A DNA stretch of 64,000 nucleotides, taken from the NCBI GenBank assembly GCA_023333565.1, contig JAJKFH010001106.1:62001-126000 (forward strand), written 5' to 3'. The notes beneath the pieces were generated by a model. The model was not told where the DNA came from. It ran no database searches and saw nothing but the letters and a program-made list of their open reading frames with translations. A program made the position numbers and the translations under genes. Shown piece by piece: positions 35,881-49,300 of the stretch. This stretch comes from Puffinus mauretanicus. Its lineage: Eukaryota > Chordata > Aves > Procellariiformes > Procellariidae. Position 1 is the stretch's first letter. The number at the start of each line of letters is the position of its first letter.

Positions 35881-37990
35881 CTTCAGCCTGGCCGCGCGTA
35901 AGCACACGTGGAGATTGTACAGAAAGCGTTAATTGAGAACATTATTGAAACGTTATTGAATTAGGAATTGAAACATTAATTGAGAACAGTTTCCAGTTAA
36001 AAAGAAGGAAAAGAAGAAGAAAAAAAAAAAGGCAAATTAAATCATTTTAAAGTCTCCAGGTTAGCTGGAAATTGTTTCTTCATGTCGTCTCTGTTTTCTT
36101 TCTCTTCCCACCCCAGCGAAGCCCGTGTTCCCGCTACCCTCTCCCCTCCCTTCCTGCAGAAAGAGAGAGAACCGGTCTGTTTACACCCACCGCTGGGGGA
36201 AGCTGGCAGCTTCTGCCGGGGCTTTGCTGGGGGACGGGGCTTCCTCGCAGCGGCTTCACTGTAAATATTCTGCCTATGCTTCGTTGAGAAAACCGAAATG
36301 GAAAAAAAGCTGTATCTGTGAAATATTAAGCTATATATGTATATAGATAAAACGCGTATTATCTCCGACTCGTTACTACGGCTCTGTAATCAATTGTATA
36401 TTAAACTGTTTTACTGTATGGCAGATCATTTCACGCTATCTTAGATGTAGAAAAGCTGAGAAAGTAATTCACAATACACTATGTCAACTTAAAATTGGTT
36501 TGCTTTTTTATTTTTGCTCCAGCACGACTTCAAGCGCAGTCCCGAGCCGTTTGCACATTGTTTCAAAGAATAATACTTTGGAACAGAAGTTTTTTCAGCC
36601 CTTTGTTTTGGATCTGGCTTTTTACAATGTTTCTTTGATAAATCATGAAACCACCGAGTTAATTTTTGATTAGGTGCATATTTAGAAGGCATTTTAAATG
36701 CAGGAGGAGTTTGTCACGTTGCACTTCGATGTGTTGGTTGGTGGTAAATGACCTTTGTGTTCCCAATGCCAGTTGAGAAGACGACCCCTTCCTAATTTTT
36801 CCTCATTTTAATCCTGCTGTGAAGTGTGGGGAAGGGGCTGTGCAGCAGCCCGGCCAGCAGCACCTCTGCAGCCGTCGTATTGTCGCTGCTGGCTGCGGCG
36901 GGAGGTCTCAGCAGAGAGCTTTTCCACGCAGGGAGCTTGCTTTGGCCAAAATTGGGGATGAATTTTAAATAGTTATTCTTTTCTTTAGCAGAGAGCGTGG
37001 ATGGTTTATTCTGGAATACCAGTGCCTTATTCAGATTCTCTTAATCCTCTTGGAAAGTGGAGTGAGGCATTGTTATTCTGGAGTAAGAGTCCCCAGAATA
37101 AGAAACGGCTGACCAGGAGCGGCTGGCTGAGAAGATGCTTTCAAAGTCTGAACCTGCCCGGCCGACAGAGCTGAAGGCGTTGGAGGGCTGCGGCGGCTCA
37201 GCAGCAGCGCCCAGGGCTCTGGCTCTCTCACGCACACCGAGCCCCTCCCTCGGGGCTCCTTCAAGCGTCCCGTTGTGCGGTCATTGGGTTTCACTGGGGG
37301 GAAAAAAAAACCCTAATGGAGCCCTGAGCCCTGGCGCAGTGAGGTTTTGACCCGGAAGATTTGAAGGTTTCCTCTGGATCCGTGCCCAGGCGCTCTGCTC
37401 CTCCTGCCCGCTGGTGACCAGAGACCCGCAGCCGTCCCCCCCCTGCGGCACGAGCCCTGCTCCTCTTCGCGCCGGCTGACGAAGGGGCCGTGCGGCCGTG
37501 AGCGTTTGTACGGGGCCAGCCGGATCTCCGAGCGTCCCGTTCCGCTGCTCTGCCTGCGGGCTGCAGCACACCAAGAGCTTTGTCCTCCTGGAATCGCGGA
37601 GAGGTGGAGTCCGGTTTCTCCAAAGGTGCCGATTTATTGGTTTCCCCCATATTTTAAATAGTTTTTTTTTTTTCCCAAAGACAAGGTAAGTATCAGAGCA
37701 CACATGTAACGCACGCGTGGCGCGATTGGCTCCGCAGCCAGCGGTTGCGCCGTGTTCCTCGATGCCAACCCAGGTTTTTAGTGCCAATAGGTGCGTGTAA
37801 GCCATGCTCGAGTGTTCCTGGGGGTTCGCCTTCTGTTGTAGGGGAAAACTGTTCCAGTGTTACCCAGGCGGGTTTCTGTTGTAGATCGTGGTGATTGTCA
37901 ACTGCCAAGGGATATTTTTTAATAAATCTTATCAAGGTATTTCAAATAAATCCAGTCTTCCTGTTTTCCTTTTCAGTTCTGCGTTGTCTT
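35881..37990. other. intergenic, no gene recognised
   Basis: The stretch from 35881 to 37130 is AT-rich. A second short CpG-enriched patch lies at about 37140-37560. Nothing coding was recognised. Confidence 0.6.
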
Positions 37991-38249
37991 CATAGAACCA
38001 TAGAATCATTAAGGTTGGAAAAGACCTCTAAGATCATCGAGTCCAACCATCAACCCAACACCATGCCCACTACACCATGTCCCTAAGCGCCTCATCTACA
38101 CGTCTTTTCAATACCTCCAGGGATGGGGACTCCACCACTTCCCTGGGCAGCCTGGTCCAAGGCCTGACCACTCTTTCAGTAAAGAAATTTCTCCTAATGT
38201 CCAATCTAAACCTCCCCTGGCGCAACCTGAGGCCATTTCCTCTCGTCTT
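37991..38249 (-). mobile_element. CR1 LINE 3' fragment
   Basis: A 5'-truncated CR1 lies in reverse orientation. On the minus strand it encodes the CR1 C-terminal block ([18 protein letters not shown], then [19 protein letters not shown]), then the CR1 3' UTR and the end repeat (ATGATTCTATGG in sense). It is very similar to the end of the copy at about 25155-25429, so both probably belong to one fairly young bird CR1 subfamily. It is only about 260 bases and carries no function. Confidence 0.95.
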
Positions 38250-41200
38250 CTCCCCAGGTAACCCCACGTTAAAGTTTTTCCTCTTTCTGTGCTTTGGTTC
38301 ATGGTCAAGAGCGCGTTGTGCACCCACGTGGGGTGCACTGAGAGATGCAGCCCGTGTTGGTTTAGTTTACGTGGGGACTGCGGGTACAAGAAAAGCCCAG
38401 AGATCTTTCGGGGACGCGTTTCACAGCGGTTCCCAAAAGGCCGGGCTGCCTTTGTCCGTAGGCAGCCTCGGGGCGACGCGGGACGCTGGGGGACGATGAG
38501 GCCGACCGGGAGGCCGTTGCGTCTGTCCTGCCTGCAGGCGCTGCCGGGGACCCCTCACCTCCGTCCCGCTGCGGCAGCGGGGAGCTCCGCCGGAGCCGCT
38601 GGTTTCTCCCTTCTTTGTGTTTCGAGATTGTCCTGGATGCCTGAAAGGTAAGTATTAACGTACCCGTGGGTGCGGTAGCGTGGCGTGGAGGTGCCCGGCT
38701 GGCATGGAGGTGCCCGGGCGTGCTGCTCTCCCGATCAGCTGCTTCTGAGGAGCCACCATCAGCTTGGGGGTAATAAAGAGAAGCAAACGTCCTTGCCCCA
38801 GGGCGTGCTGCTGTAGCACCCGCAGCCGCCTCGCCGTCTGTGGGTTGCGTGGGTGGGTGGCTGGAAACTGCGCCCGGTGATGTTTTCAGCTTTGGGAGGT
38901 GAGAACCTGGGGGTGACGGCTGGGCTGGGCGGGGCACAGGGAGGCCCGGGCGCCCTCCGGCCCCCGTGCCGTGGAAGGTGGTTGAGGAGCAGATCTGCCA
39001 GCTCCTGCCCCGCTTTCCCCGGGGTATCCTTGGGGGTTCCCTGGGGACCTCCCGTGGTTTCCTGGGGCTGCTCCAGCCCCCTCTGGGGCTCAGCCCCGCA
39101 GCCAGCCGGGCACCATCGGTGCTCGAGGGGACGCCCACCCGCCTCCTTCTGCTGCGCCATCGCCGAGGCTTCACCGAAGGACCCTGCCGACGTTGCCGGC
39201 CCTGGACCTGCTTCAGGTGCCGCCGGCAGCGAGGGTGCTCAAGCCTGGCTCCCTGCACCAGCGACCGGCTTTCATTTTCACACCATTTAAAAAGCTTTTC
39301 CTCCATCCCTGGGACCAGATCTTTCTTTGAAGCAATATTTTTTTTCCCCAGCTCTCCTTGGTTTCAGTCCAGCCAAAGCCCGTAAGCAATTTCTATTCAA
39401 TTACCGTTGCCACCGAAGGACCCGTCGGTGACATCGTGCGGCGCGGATCTGCCACAGCCAGCGCTTGGGGGAGCGGGGACCTGCCAGGGCTTCGCTCGGC
39501 CGGGCCGCAGCCGGCTTTTGTTCTCACTTCTTAATCGGTGTTTTGCTTTTGGTAACTAAATTTTTGTTGCTTTGTGGTGTCGAGCGGCAATTCTCATTTC
39601 ACAGCTTTGCGGAGTTTATGGGAATTTAAGAGCTAGATGCAAATGAACTTCATTAACATGCTTAATTATCTTATAAACCTCATATCCATCTGTCCCGCAT
39701 ATGCTTTGTACTCGACGCTTTAAGACAAGCCGCCGTGTTGGGCTTGGCACGAGGCGGCTGCGAGCGGGAGAGCCCGGCTCTGCCTGCGGAGGGACGGGCT
39801 TCAATGCGGGGGCGCGTGTCGGAGGTGAAACGGCATTTTTCAAAGGCCGGGTCCAAGCTGGGAGCCTGGAAACGAACCGGTAAAACACACGGCAGGATGA
39901 CGCGATCTTAGGAATGATTTTCTAAAAGCAAAAACCCAGCGTGGAAGCTTTTCTGATGTGTCAAAAGGGGAGAAACGCCGGCAAGAGGCTCCACGCCAGC
40001 AGCTCCTTGATGGGCGAGAGGTCGGGGCTGGGAAGGCAGAGCCGGAGCCAGGAGCTTCGCCCCAGGGGCTTCGCTGTAGAAAAGCTTTGGGCAAGTCCCC
40101 AGAAGAGACCTGGCCTCATGGTGCCGCGCCGAAGGACCCGTCCCACGCTCAGGCGTCTCTAGATGTGGGTTTTTTAAGCCAGATGATGTGCAGAGGGTGG
40201 GTTTGCTGTCGGGGTCACCGCAGAGCTCCGTGCTCAGGTCCGGCTCCCTCCTCTCTCCCACCCAGGGGCTGTTGGCGGCGCAGGAGAGCTGCGGGGTCCG
40301 GCAGAGCACCCACGGGTGCCCCTCTGGCAGGCGTGATGGCGTCAGGGTGCTGGGTGCTAACACCAATTACTCGCAGCGATCTCCAGCCCGCGGACCAGGG
40401 TGTGCAGGGGACACCTGAAGCTTTTGAAAGCCTGGATGATTTACGCGGTTTCTGGCGGCCAGCTCGGTGTGCTTTGCGTGGTTCCAAAGACGCTGGGGTG
40501 GCAGGGCTCCAGCGGCCGCATCCCTAACTGCAACGAGAGGCAGCGCGAGGGCGACGAGCTCACCGCCCTGCTGAGCTCCGCTGCTGAGCGAGTCCCCGGG
40601 CTTCTGCCGGAGCACGGAGCAAAGCTGGAGGCACGAGAGCATTCGAGAGCCCGATGGGATCTTCTCCGAGCTGAATCTCCGGGTCCAGTTGCCTGTTTCA
40701 GCGGTCAAGGCTTCAGCCTGGTTTTGGAAACTTGGAGCAGCCAGCTCCTCTCCTGCGTGGGGAACGATTAAAATAAACCCCAAACCCTGCCCGTTTGCAG
40801 CCCAAGATCCTGATCTTGTATCCCTTGGTGGCACACGATGCATTTCGCAGCGGGGAAGCTGCGCTGCAGTCGCAGCACTGGGTGCCACGAGCAGAATCGC
40901 AGGGAATGCTTTTGTGCTTATTTACTTTTATTCAAAAATATCATAAAAAAATGAGCCTTTACTTCCAGGTTGCTTTGCAAATCCGTAGATCTGCTGGATA
41001 AGAGACGGTGCAAATCCCAGACTTGCACCGGAGCCCCCCAGGGTTCACGGCTGTAACGGGGGCTGAGCACAGGGAGCGGCTCCGGAGGAGGGGACGAGGC
41101 GGCCGCAGGGGTTGGGATGTGGAGCTGGAGATGCTGCAGTCGGGTGCTTGGGTGCAGGGAGCATCTTGGCAGGGAAAAACAAGCCAAGAGCAGGACTTGG

Positions 41201-44200
41201 TACAAATCTTTAGGTCTTTTATACGACAGCATCGTGCCGGAGCTGCCTCCGTCAGCAGACTCAGCGCAGGGGGGTAACCCGCAGGGGTGCCGCTGTGTGC
41301 ACCTCGCCGGCCTCTCCTCCCGGGAAAAGCAATGATGTTGCTTTGCACCGAATCGCCGCTCGTCAGGTATGTTTGTAACGAAGCCAAAGCAGAACGTGAA
41401 TTTTTCCAGGCCTGGGAGAGAGCAAGGACCCGGCACGCAGCAACCCCGGAGCCGCACAGCCCTGGGGATGGGCGTCCTGCCACCGCAGCGCTGAGTCCGT
41501 GTGTCCGGCGAGCGGGGAGTGCAACGCATAGCGAAGCGCTGACGGAGGATCTCCTTCCCTCCTCTTGCTCTTGCCAGCTCACATCATGGCAAAGACACCT
41601 TGTTCCCGCAAGGGCTCAGATAACACCCCGGCCCGGGCACCCCTCCGCCTTCCTCCCTCTGCGTCCAGCCTCCCTGGTCCAAGGCCAATGTCGCGATCGA
41701 GTTACCAGCCACCCCAGCCGCCCTGTTTTCCTCCACAGCAGCCGGACGCAAAGTTGAAGAGTGAAAAATTTAGAGCTGGAGCTCTAAAAAATGTTAAACA
41801 TCAGCAAGTGATGGTGACCCTGCGCCCTTTGGGGCTGCACACTGGGATGCTGGAGTCGGAAAGATGCTCAGCACCCAGGGAAGTGCCAAAACCTCCGGTC
41901 ATCCGGCACAAACAGAGATGCGGCTGCAGGGTGGGCAATGCCGCTGTGTGACCGTGGGCACGGGGACCCGTTCGCAGCCAAAGGGGCCTCGCTGAGCCGT
42001 GGCGGAGGAGGTGGAAAGCCAGCACAGACCCGAGGACGGGCTTTGCTCTGCACAGGGAGCTGCCAGCAAAGCCTGAAACCTCCCTGCCACGTCCAGCTCC
42101 CCTCCGGCACTGGGATCTGGGGAGGCCACGAGCCCAAACCCTCTGCAAATCCAGGCTGTGGGCAATGGGGGACAGAAAATGTGGCTTTGGGACCGGTTGG
42201 TGGGTTTGGAGGCAGGTGCCCTGCGGGTGTTTCGGGGGGAGCTCAGGGATGTGCCCGGTGAGCGCAGACCCCGAGGGCACCGTGGTGTGGTGGCATTGTG
42301 GGCGACGTGCGAACCTTTACCGATACCACTTGTGGTTGTAACCCTGGAACTGCTGTGCCAGCCGGGCTCTGAATCCCTCCTCCCAGAGAAAAGGGGATAA
42401 ATTTTACCTTTTCTTTTTTAATCCATAGAAAATACAGTGAAAAGCACCCCCCTCGTGTTGCTCCTGCCCCATGGAGCCGCTGTCGCACCGCGCTTACCCC
42501 AGCGTGCGGGACCCACGGCTGCACCCGTGGGTGCCTGCGGGATCCGGCTGCGCACGAACAGCTCTGACAGGGGCAGGTCCTGCTGGTTCGGCTCCTCGGC
42601 CAAAACGCGGCCTTTTGAAATCCTCCCGTCTCCAGCGAGAGGGGTCGCAGGGAGCCGGCGGAGAGGGAAGCATCCAGGGGAGGAGAGGAGCTGGGGTGGT
42701 GCCTGGTACCAGAAATCCCCCTGAAATGGTTTTTAGCCCTGGAGGAGCCCGGTTTGCTGGCATAGGGACCCCGCGGGGGCTGGCACCGCTGTGCCGATGC
42801 CGAATGCACCTACGGGGGCATCGGGAAAGGGGAGCCGGGGCAGCGATGGGCTGAGTTTCCAGCTGAGGTCTTGCAGCGTGCGTCACTCTCTGCTTCCAGG
42901 CCGGGTCTCCAGGCTCCTCTTTCGCTGCTGGACCCTGTTCTGTGCATCATGTCCTGTTTTCCTTCCTCCTGGGTGCATTTTTTGGGTGCCCCTGTGCTAT
43001 CTGCATGTGGCAGAAGGCAGCTTCTTGCCTCTATACCTGCTGCAAGAAGGTGTAAAGGCCTCAAGGACCCTCGTTGCTAAAGGTGCTTCCCAAAAACCAA
43101 AGATGCCAGGAAAGACCCTGCAAAGCAAAGGGACGGAAACCTGCAGCTCTCCCCTTCACCCCTGCGGGCAGCTGGGGCCAGGGTGGCCCTGGGGACACGG
43201 GGACAGGAGTGGGCTGGCGAAGGCGCAGGGCCCGGCATGTCCCAGCCTTTATCTCCCCCTAGTGCCACCCGCTCGGCTCGTTTGCTCCGGCGCTGCGCAG
43301 TGCACGGAGTCCGGCGGTGCCGCACACGGCGGCCACGGGGCTTGGGGAAACCCCGCTCTGGGGCAGCGACGTCCCGGGCGTCGCAGGGAGCGCAGCCGCT
43401 GCCGGGAGCGCGGGGGACTGGGCACGGCCGGGGGGCACGGGGTGCAGCGTCGTGGTGGGGCAGGACCCACGTAGGCATCGGGAGTTACCCGAGTAACCCA
43501 AAAACCCGGTCGAGCAAACGCCAGGCAGGGCCGCAGCATCCGACAGCAATAAGGAGGCGTTCGGCATCCTGGGAGCGTGCGGTGGTGATGGGGGGGAGAG
43601 GGAGATGATGGAGAGCGAGGTGATGAAGGCGCCTTTGCTTGACCCAAAGGTACCCAAAAGGTGACATTTCTGAGGCTGGAATGAGGTTGTTTCAGTGTCA
43701 CGGTCAGCTGGACGTTGTGACCCGTGCAGGCATGAGGTTAACGGTTCATCGCGGCTGCGAGGATCCCCGGGGCGAAAGGAGAGGGCTGTCCCCAACCCGC
43801 GAGGCCGTGGGGGACGGGAAGGCCAAGCCCCGCCGGGTCTCTGCACCGCGCTCGGGGCAGCCCCGGCCCCTCTGGAGCTGAGGATCAGCCCTGGGCGCTG
43901 CGGGACCTTTGGGGACAAGGACCTCGCTCGGTCCTGAGCCCATCTTGTCCCTGGGCCATGCGTGCACCGAACTATGTCCAGCCTCAGCAGGAGCGGCGGG
44001 GTCGCACGCAGCCCGTTGGGGCTCCCCGGGCTGCAGCCGGTGAGCGGGTTTGTCCTGTGCTGTCAGCTCCGAGCTGTCCATGCCCTGTGCTCTGAAGGGG
44101 GTGAAAGGAGGAAGAGGCTCTTCCCTGGAGACCGGCCGGACCGTCAGCGCAGCGCGGGAAGGTGCATGGCGGGGAAATGGTTAAAAAGACGCGTTTGGCA

Positions 44201-46300
44201 CCGTGGAAGGGCTTTGTGCAGTTTCAGGTAGCAGGGGTCTACCCCGTGCTTGGCTCCCCGGGGAGCCTCGTGCCCCTGTGCCCTTTCGCACCCCGCTGCA
44301 GGCGACGCGCTCTGCTCTGCCTCGGGTGACCCGCCACCGCGGGGGACCCTGCGTTTCGGGGTTGTCCCCGAGCCGGGGACAGAGCTTGTCCTGATTTAGG
44401 GCGTTTCTGTTGCCCTTTGGGGTGTTTCAGCCCTTCTGCTCGGCTGTGGCTAAGAGCGAGATCTGGACATGGGGACGGGGACACAGGGTGGGCTGGGTGG
44501 CACAGGGCTGTGCCGTGGGGGGCTGTAATGTATAGGGCCATACGGTGCAGGGCGTGGGGCCTCGGGCTATGGCACCAGCCGGGGCAGGGTGCGGGGCTGT
44601 GCAGCGTGAGGCCATGCTCTGCGGGGAGCCAGGCAGCCCCTGCTCTACGGGGGGACAGGAGCGATGCTGTCCCCACACCACGCGGCCCCGATGCGAGGAC
44701 CTGCCTGAGCCGGGGGGGCTGCACAGGGGCCGTGCGTGTGCCTGGCCACGAAACACCCGGCCCCCCGGCCCCCTGCACTCCTCCGCTCCCAGTACCGATC
44801 CCTGGGCCGTTCCCAGCAGAAATCAGCCCACAGAAGGAGTTTGCTGCACTCTTCTGGTTTTAGAAACCGTTTGAATCAGAGGATTCCTCTTTTTCAAATC
44901 GTGGAGAGGGGAGTCACCCAAAGGGTTAATTGCAATGAAACCCCGTTTGGTTTCAGCAGCCCCCCCGGCCCGGAGGAGCTGGCAGCCCTGCACCCGGGTA
45001 TTTATAGCACGGTGAACTTTGAGCGTGTCCAGCGAGCGGGCAAAACCCCAGCTGGAGACGCGGGGAGGCCCCGGCAGAGCTGGAGGCTGTCGAGGGTCCC
45101 GGCACCGGGACTGCGGCAAAGCCACCGACACCCAGCCCGGCCCCCGCGCACCCCGCTCCAGAGCTGGGTGCCCCGTGGCCAGGCAGCACCGTGGCACCCA
45201 GGGACCCCAGGCTGTGGGACCCCCCGTGAACATGCCTGGGTGACCAGGGACACGGGGTTAAGCTTCCTTCAGCCATGGCATCAGAGCAGCGTCCTCGCGA
45301 GCTGCTGTTCCCGGTTTCGGGAGCAGCGTGTGCTGTCAGCAGGACGCAAACATCTTCCCTTTGCCCTTTCAAACAACAGGCAGAAGCCCCCACCTCCTCA
45401 CGCTGTCCTGGGCCAGGTCCCTCCCCACCAGCCAACCCACCAGCCGCTTCACCACGGCCTGGAGCGAAGCAGAGCAACGTCACGTCTGGCTTCCGAACTC
45501 TGAAACTGGGCAGAGGAGTGGGGGGAGAGTGTGGGTGGCAGGGGATGGGAAGCCTTTGTGTGTGTGCAAAGCCATGGAAAAAAAACCCTAAAACCAAAAA
45601 AAAAAAAAAAAAAATGAGGATTTGCCTATCTTTTAACAGGTGGCAGCCGTACCCACGGAGCGGTGGGCCCCGCAGTGGACGCAGCGGTCCTGACCGGCAG
45701 TCTGGCCGTGTCGATACGGTTTGCAACAGACGGGCGAGAGGCTGGAGGACGCGCTGGGCTCAGAGACGGCCACGGCCGCCCTACGGCCATGGGGAGCCTC
45801 ACGCCATGCGTTGCCGCTGCCTAGCGCTGCTGAGCCCTGCTCCCCACCAAAGCGCCCATCTTCAGCCCCGAGGTTGTCCTGCGGTTGGGGTCACCATCAG
45901 AAGGTCTGTCAGTGTCCTGGTCTGCATGGACGTCGGCAGTCTGCGCAGGAGACTGGTCTTGTTAAGAGCAAGGGGAAGAAGAGAAGTGACTCAAAGAGAT
46001 GTTGTCTGGAGCATACTTGGGTAGGTGCTTCCGAAAGGGCACTGATCTGAGAAGGGATCGGATCTGGGCAAGTCAGATCTAGCAATGTCTTCTTGCCATC
46101 GACGGGGACGGCGCGTGGGCTGGGAGCCAGCCACAAACCAGCTGAGGAGGAGCGTTACGAGTCCAACACAGCCTTCTTTTAAGGGCAGGACTGCTGAAAG
46201 CAAGCGGCGGCGTTCCTGAGGGTGGGCTGAGCCGCTGATCGCTGCGCAGGACGCCCACCCACCCTGCAGAGCCCAGATGCTCTCGCTGCCAGCGCTGCAG
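38250..46300. other. very GC-rich intergenic block, no gene recognised
   Basis: This block has high G+C with many CG dinucleotides. Long open frames overlap on both strands (for example 38362-39306 minus, 44736-45503 plus and 44953-45726 minus). They are Pro/Arg/Gly/Ala-rich, low in complexity, mutually overlapping and unlike any family I know, as expected when stop codons (AT-rich) are depleted. An AT-rich island interrupts it at about 39535-39700, and an A tract (19 A) lies at 45597-45615. Confidence 0.6.
39535..39700. promoter_or_regulatory. AT-rich island with POU octamer and TAATTA (candidate enhancer)
   Basis: Inside a very GC-rich block, about 160 bases are AT-rich and contain a perfect octamer ATGCAAAT (39637-39644), ATTAACATG, and a TAATTA homeodomain core (39663-39668). 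The sharp change in composition suggests constraint, but this is inference from motifs and composition only. Confidence 0.3.
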
Positions 46301-49300
46301 GGGCCTCTGGAAGACCCCAGCCCTGCTGATCAGTGTTTCTCCAGCACTGCCGAGGCTGGGAGTTGGTTGAGGCATCATTTTTAGGAATGATTGAGACTGA
46401 AGCGGAGAAAGCCCTGGTCCGGCATGCCTCCATCCATGGTGGGCTTGTGCTTTGACCACTCCATGCTGCTGAGATCCCCTTGCCGCAAACCAGATACATT
46501 TCTTTGCGCGGAAGGGCTAGAAGAAGTGAAGATGGGCAACAAGGATCATCAAAGAAATGGAGTGGCTTCCACCCAAGGAACAGCCGGACAGGCTGGGATG
46601 CCTCATCCAGGGCAGGAGATGGCAAAAGAAGACAGAAGGCAGGAAGGGCTAAGTTTTCCCCAGGTCAGACAAATCTGGGTGGATCGTCGTGAGGACGCTG
46701 GGAGGGGCATCGCTGACACAGAGATTACCTCCAGCCCCTTCTCCTGGGGCTGAGCGTAGGACTTGCAGCCGTGGGTACTGGAAACCTACCAAGACCATAT
46801 CGTATTTTTTTTTTTTCCCCTCAAAAGCAACTGAAATGTTTTGGCTGAAATTTACTTTTTTCTTGTGAGTTTTCACTGCGATTCTGGCCCCAGAAGAGAG
46901 CATTTCATCTACCATAGGTAATGTTTGAGAGCATTGTAAGCAAATGAAAATTGGGTCTTACAAAGGGCAGTGTCTGGAAATCTTCACCATGGAGGACTGG
47001 CCTCGTTTATAGTTACAAATATCTACAGTTTTGTACCATCGCACATCTCAGCCAGCTCTGAGGGCAGTTGCTCAAGATTACCTCTTTTTTCCTGAAAATG
47101 CTGGTGATTTATTTGTGGGAAAGCTTATTTTACACCCTCAGGAGAATAAAATGGTGTTGCTGTTGCCCTCTAAGATGTTTTTTAGGTTCTGCCCATCCCA
47201 GGAACATCGATAGACCTTTGCATCAGCAGGCACAGGAGCAAGCACTGAAATGTCGGGGAAGGAAGGGGAGGAATGGTTTCAGTCTTACAAATTTCTGCAT
47301 AAAATAGAGGCTAAAAGCATGTCTTCAAAACAGTTGAGCAAGGATACTGTTCATTACATACGGTTGTTGGGGGAAAAGAATAGGTTGATTTATATTTTTA
47401 TAGGAAATAAAAGGAGTTTTGTGGGGGACATAGCACCTTCCACTGAGAATGGCAGCATGAGGTAAGTGCGCTTCAAATAAAAGTGTAAACATTTTCCAGT
47501 GGGGACGGAATTCATAGCAGAGAGCTTAGCCGGGGAGGAAAGCATTTTTAAAAGAATTTTTTTTGTTGTTGCTGTCAAAACTACGTTTTAGTAGCACAAT
47601 ATACTTTTACTGCAAGGATGCTAATTCTCACCTTTGCCTGCAAATTTTTGCTGCTTCATCTGAGTTTTGGTGAAGTTTTGGGTAGCAGGAAAAGTGGACT
47701 ATCTCTATTTTATGGATGTGGTGTTTTTCAGAGCAGGAGGAGAGTTCGATGTGCTTTTTGGGAACGGAGGGATTTTTCAGCGGCCGTCAGAGCAGGCTGT
47801 AGTTTAGCGATACTTTAATTTCATTCACAACGAGTAGCCCGGTGGGGGTTTTATTCTGGTTTCAGGTTGGTGGCCCTTTGAGATTTGCTATGCCACGCTT
47901 CAGATCCGCTGCTGTCTGGCATAACAATTCAGGTTGCTCAAAAGCGATGATTAGCATAAATGAACGAGTGGGTGAAATGTTCATTATATTGCCTACTGTC
48001 ATGTTTGTGTACCAGATTTTGTTACCATCTGTCGTTTCTGTTTTCTTGTTGTTGCCAAAAGTTGTCATTCTGAATGGAGGGTGGAGACATATTTTCAAAA
48101 GCTAACACGAGATAATTTTAGGTACTTTAGGGCTCGTATGTTCTGCGCTGGGTGTCAGCAGCCCTCACGTACATCAGCCTCGCGAGTCTTTGATAAATTC
48201 TGGGCAGTGATTTAGTTAAAGTAGTTTTTAAAGTCATTGGTTGCAGTCACGCAAATGCATGAGATTCTCAGCTCTCATCGTTAGAAAAAAAGTATCTGGT
48301 CCTTGCGATTGCAAAGAAAAGCTTGAAAATAAAATACGTGTTTTCCCTGATGTTAAATAAAACAGAGAATATAAAGAAGGGGGTGTATAGTGACACCGGA
48401 CTGTTAAAAACCAAGCTTCTGCCTAGAGATCTGACCAAGGAAAGCGACAGCTCCGCTATAACAGACTGCGATGTCCCCAGATTATTTCCAGAGATGTAAA
48501 TGTCCCGGGGACGAGAAGCTGGACAAATTCAACCTTGAAATAAGCTGCAGCTCTCTCACAGCGACAGTAACTGCATACTGCGACAATTTGCAAGGGGAGC
48601 CGTGCACTCACCAGGGCTTGCAGCCTTTAAAGCAAAATTAGCTCATTTTCAACTGCACGTTTTTAATTCAGCTTCGGGGAGGAATGGCTCAGCCTGCGAG
48701 CGGGGAGCTGGGTAGGTGAAGCCGCGAGGGTTTCTTGCCTTGCCCCTGTGCTGCAAGATCACCCGGTCCGAGAGCTCGGTGCCCTGTGCCAGCCGGGGAG
48801 GGAGAGGGCTCGGGGTGCCTGGATCGTCCCCCTCCCTTTGGGCTGGAGCACCAAGCTTGTGCTGCGAGCGTTCAAACCCTCCCTGGCAGCGCCGGGGCCG
48901 CGCTGGCACCTCGTCGCTTCCCATCTCAGCCCGCAGCAGCTCCGCTCTCCCGAGGGCTGTGGGGTTTTAATCTGACCCCAGTTACAGGGCTCAGTGCTTG
49001 AGTGAAATACAATGACCTGTGACATCCAAAAATACAGAAAAGATGATCTAATCGTTTCAGTTGGACTTAAACTTCAGGAAAATACAAAGCCAGACAGTTT
49101 TGGGATGTTTTATTTGATGGTTTGGGCACAGCCAGCCGATGATCCAAATTCATAACCAAAGTTCTAAAGATATGCCGGTGTTGTGGTGGGAACTCGCGCC
49201 GGAGTGGGAGTGCAGAGGGTCACTGCCGGCTCAAGGAGAGGTGGAGAAGATGGAGATGGGGCTGGGCTGCCTTTGCTCTGAAAGAGGCAGAGAGAATTCT

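Noticed and set aside
38362..39306. 314-residue minus-strand open frame
   Set aside because: It is Arg/Pro/Gly-rich and overlapped by equally long frames on the other strand; no recognisable domain or splice structure in a GC-rich block.
40918..41582. Overlapping minus-strand frames of 203 and 207 residues
   Set aside because: Two frames are open over the same bases with Pro/Ser/Arg-rich content and no family resemblance; a chance effect of GC content.
44736..46024. Long frames of 249-257 residues on both strands
   Set aside because: Mutually overlapping, low-complexity and lacking any known motif; expected where AT-rich stop codons are scarce.
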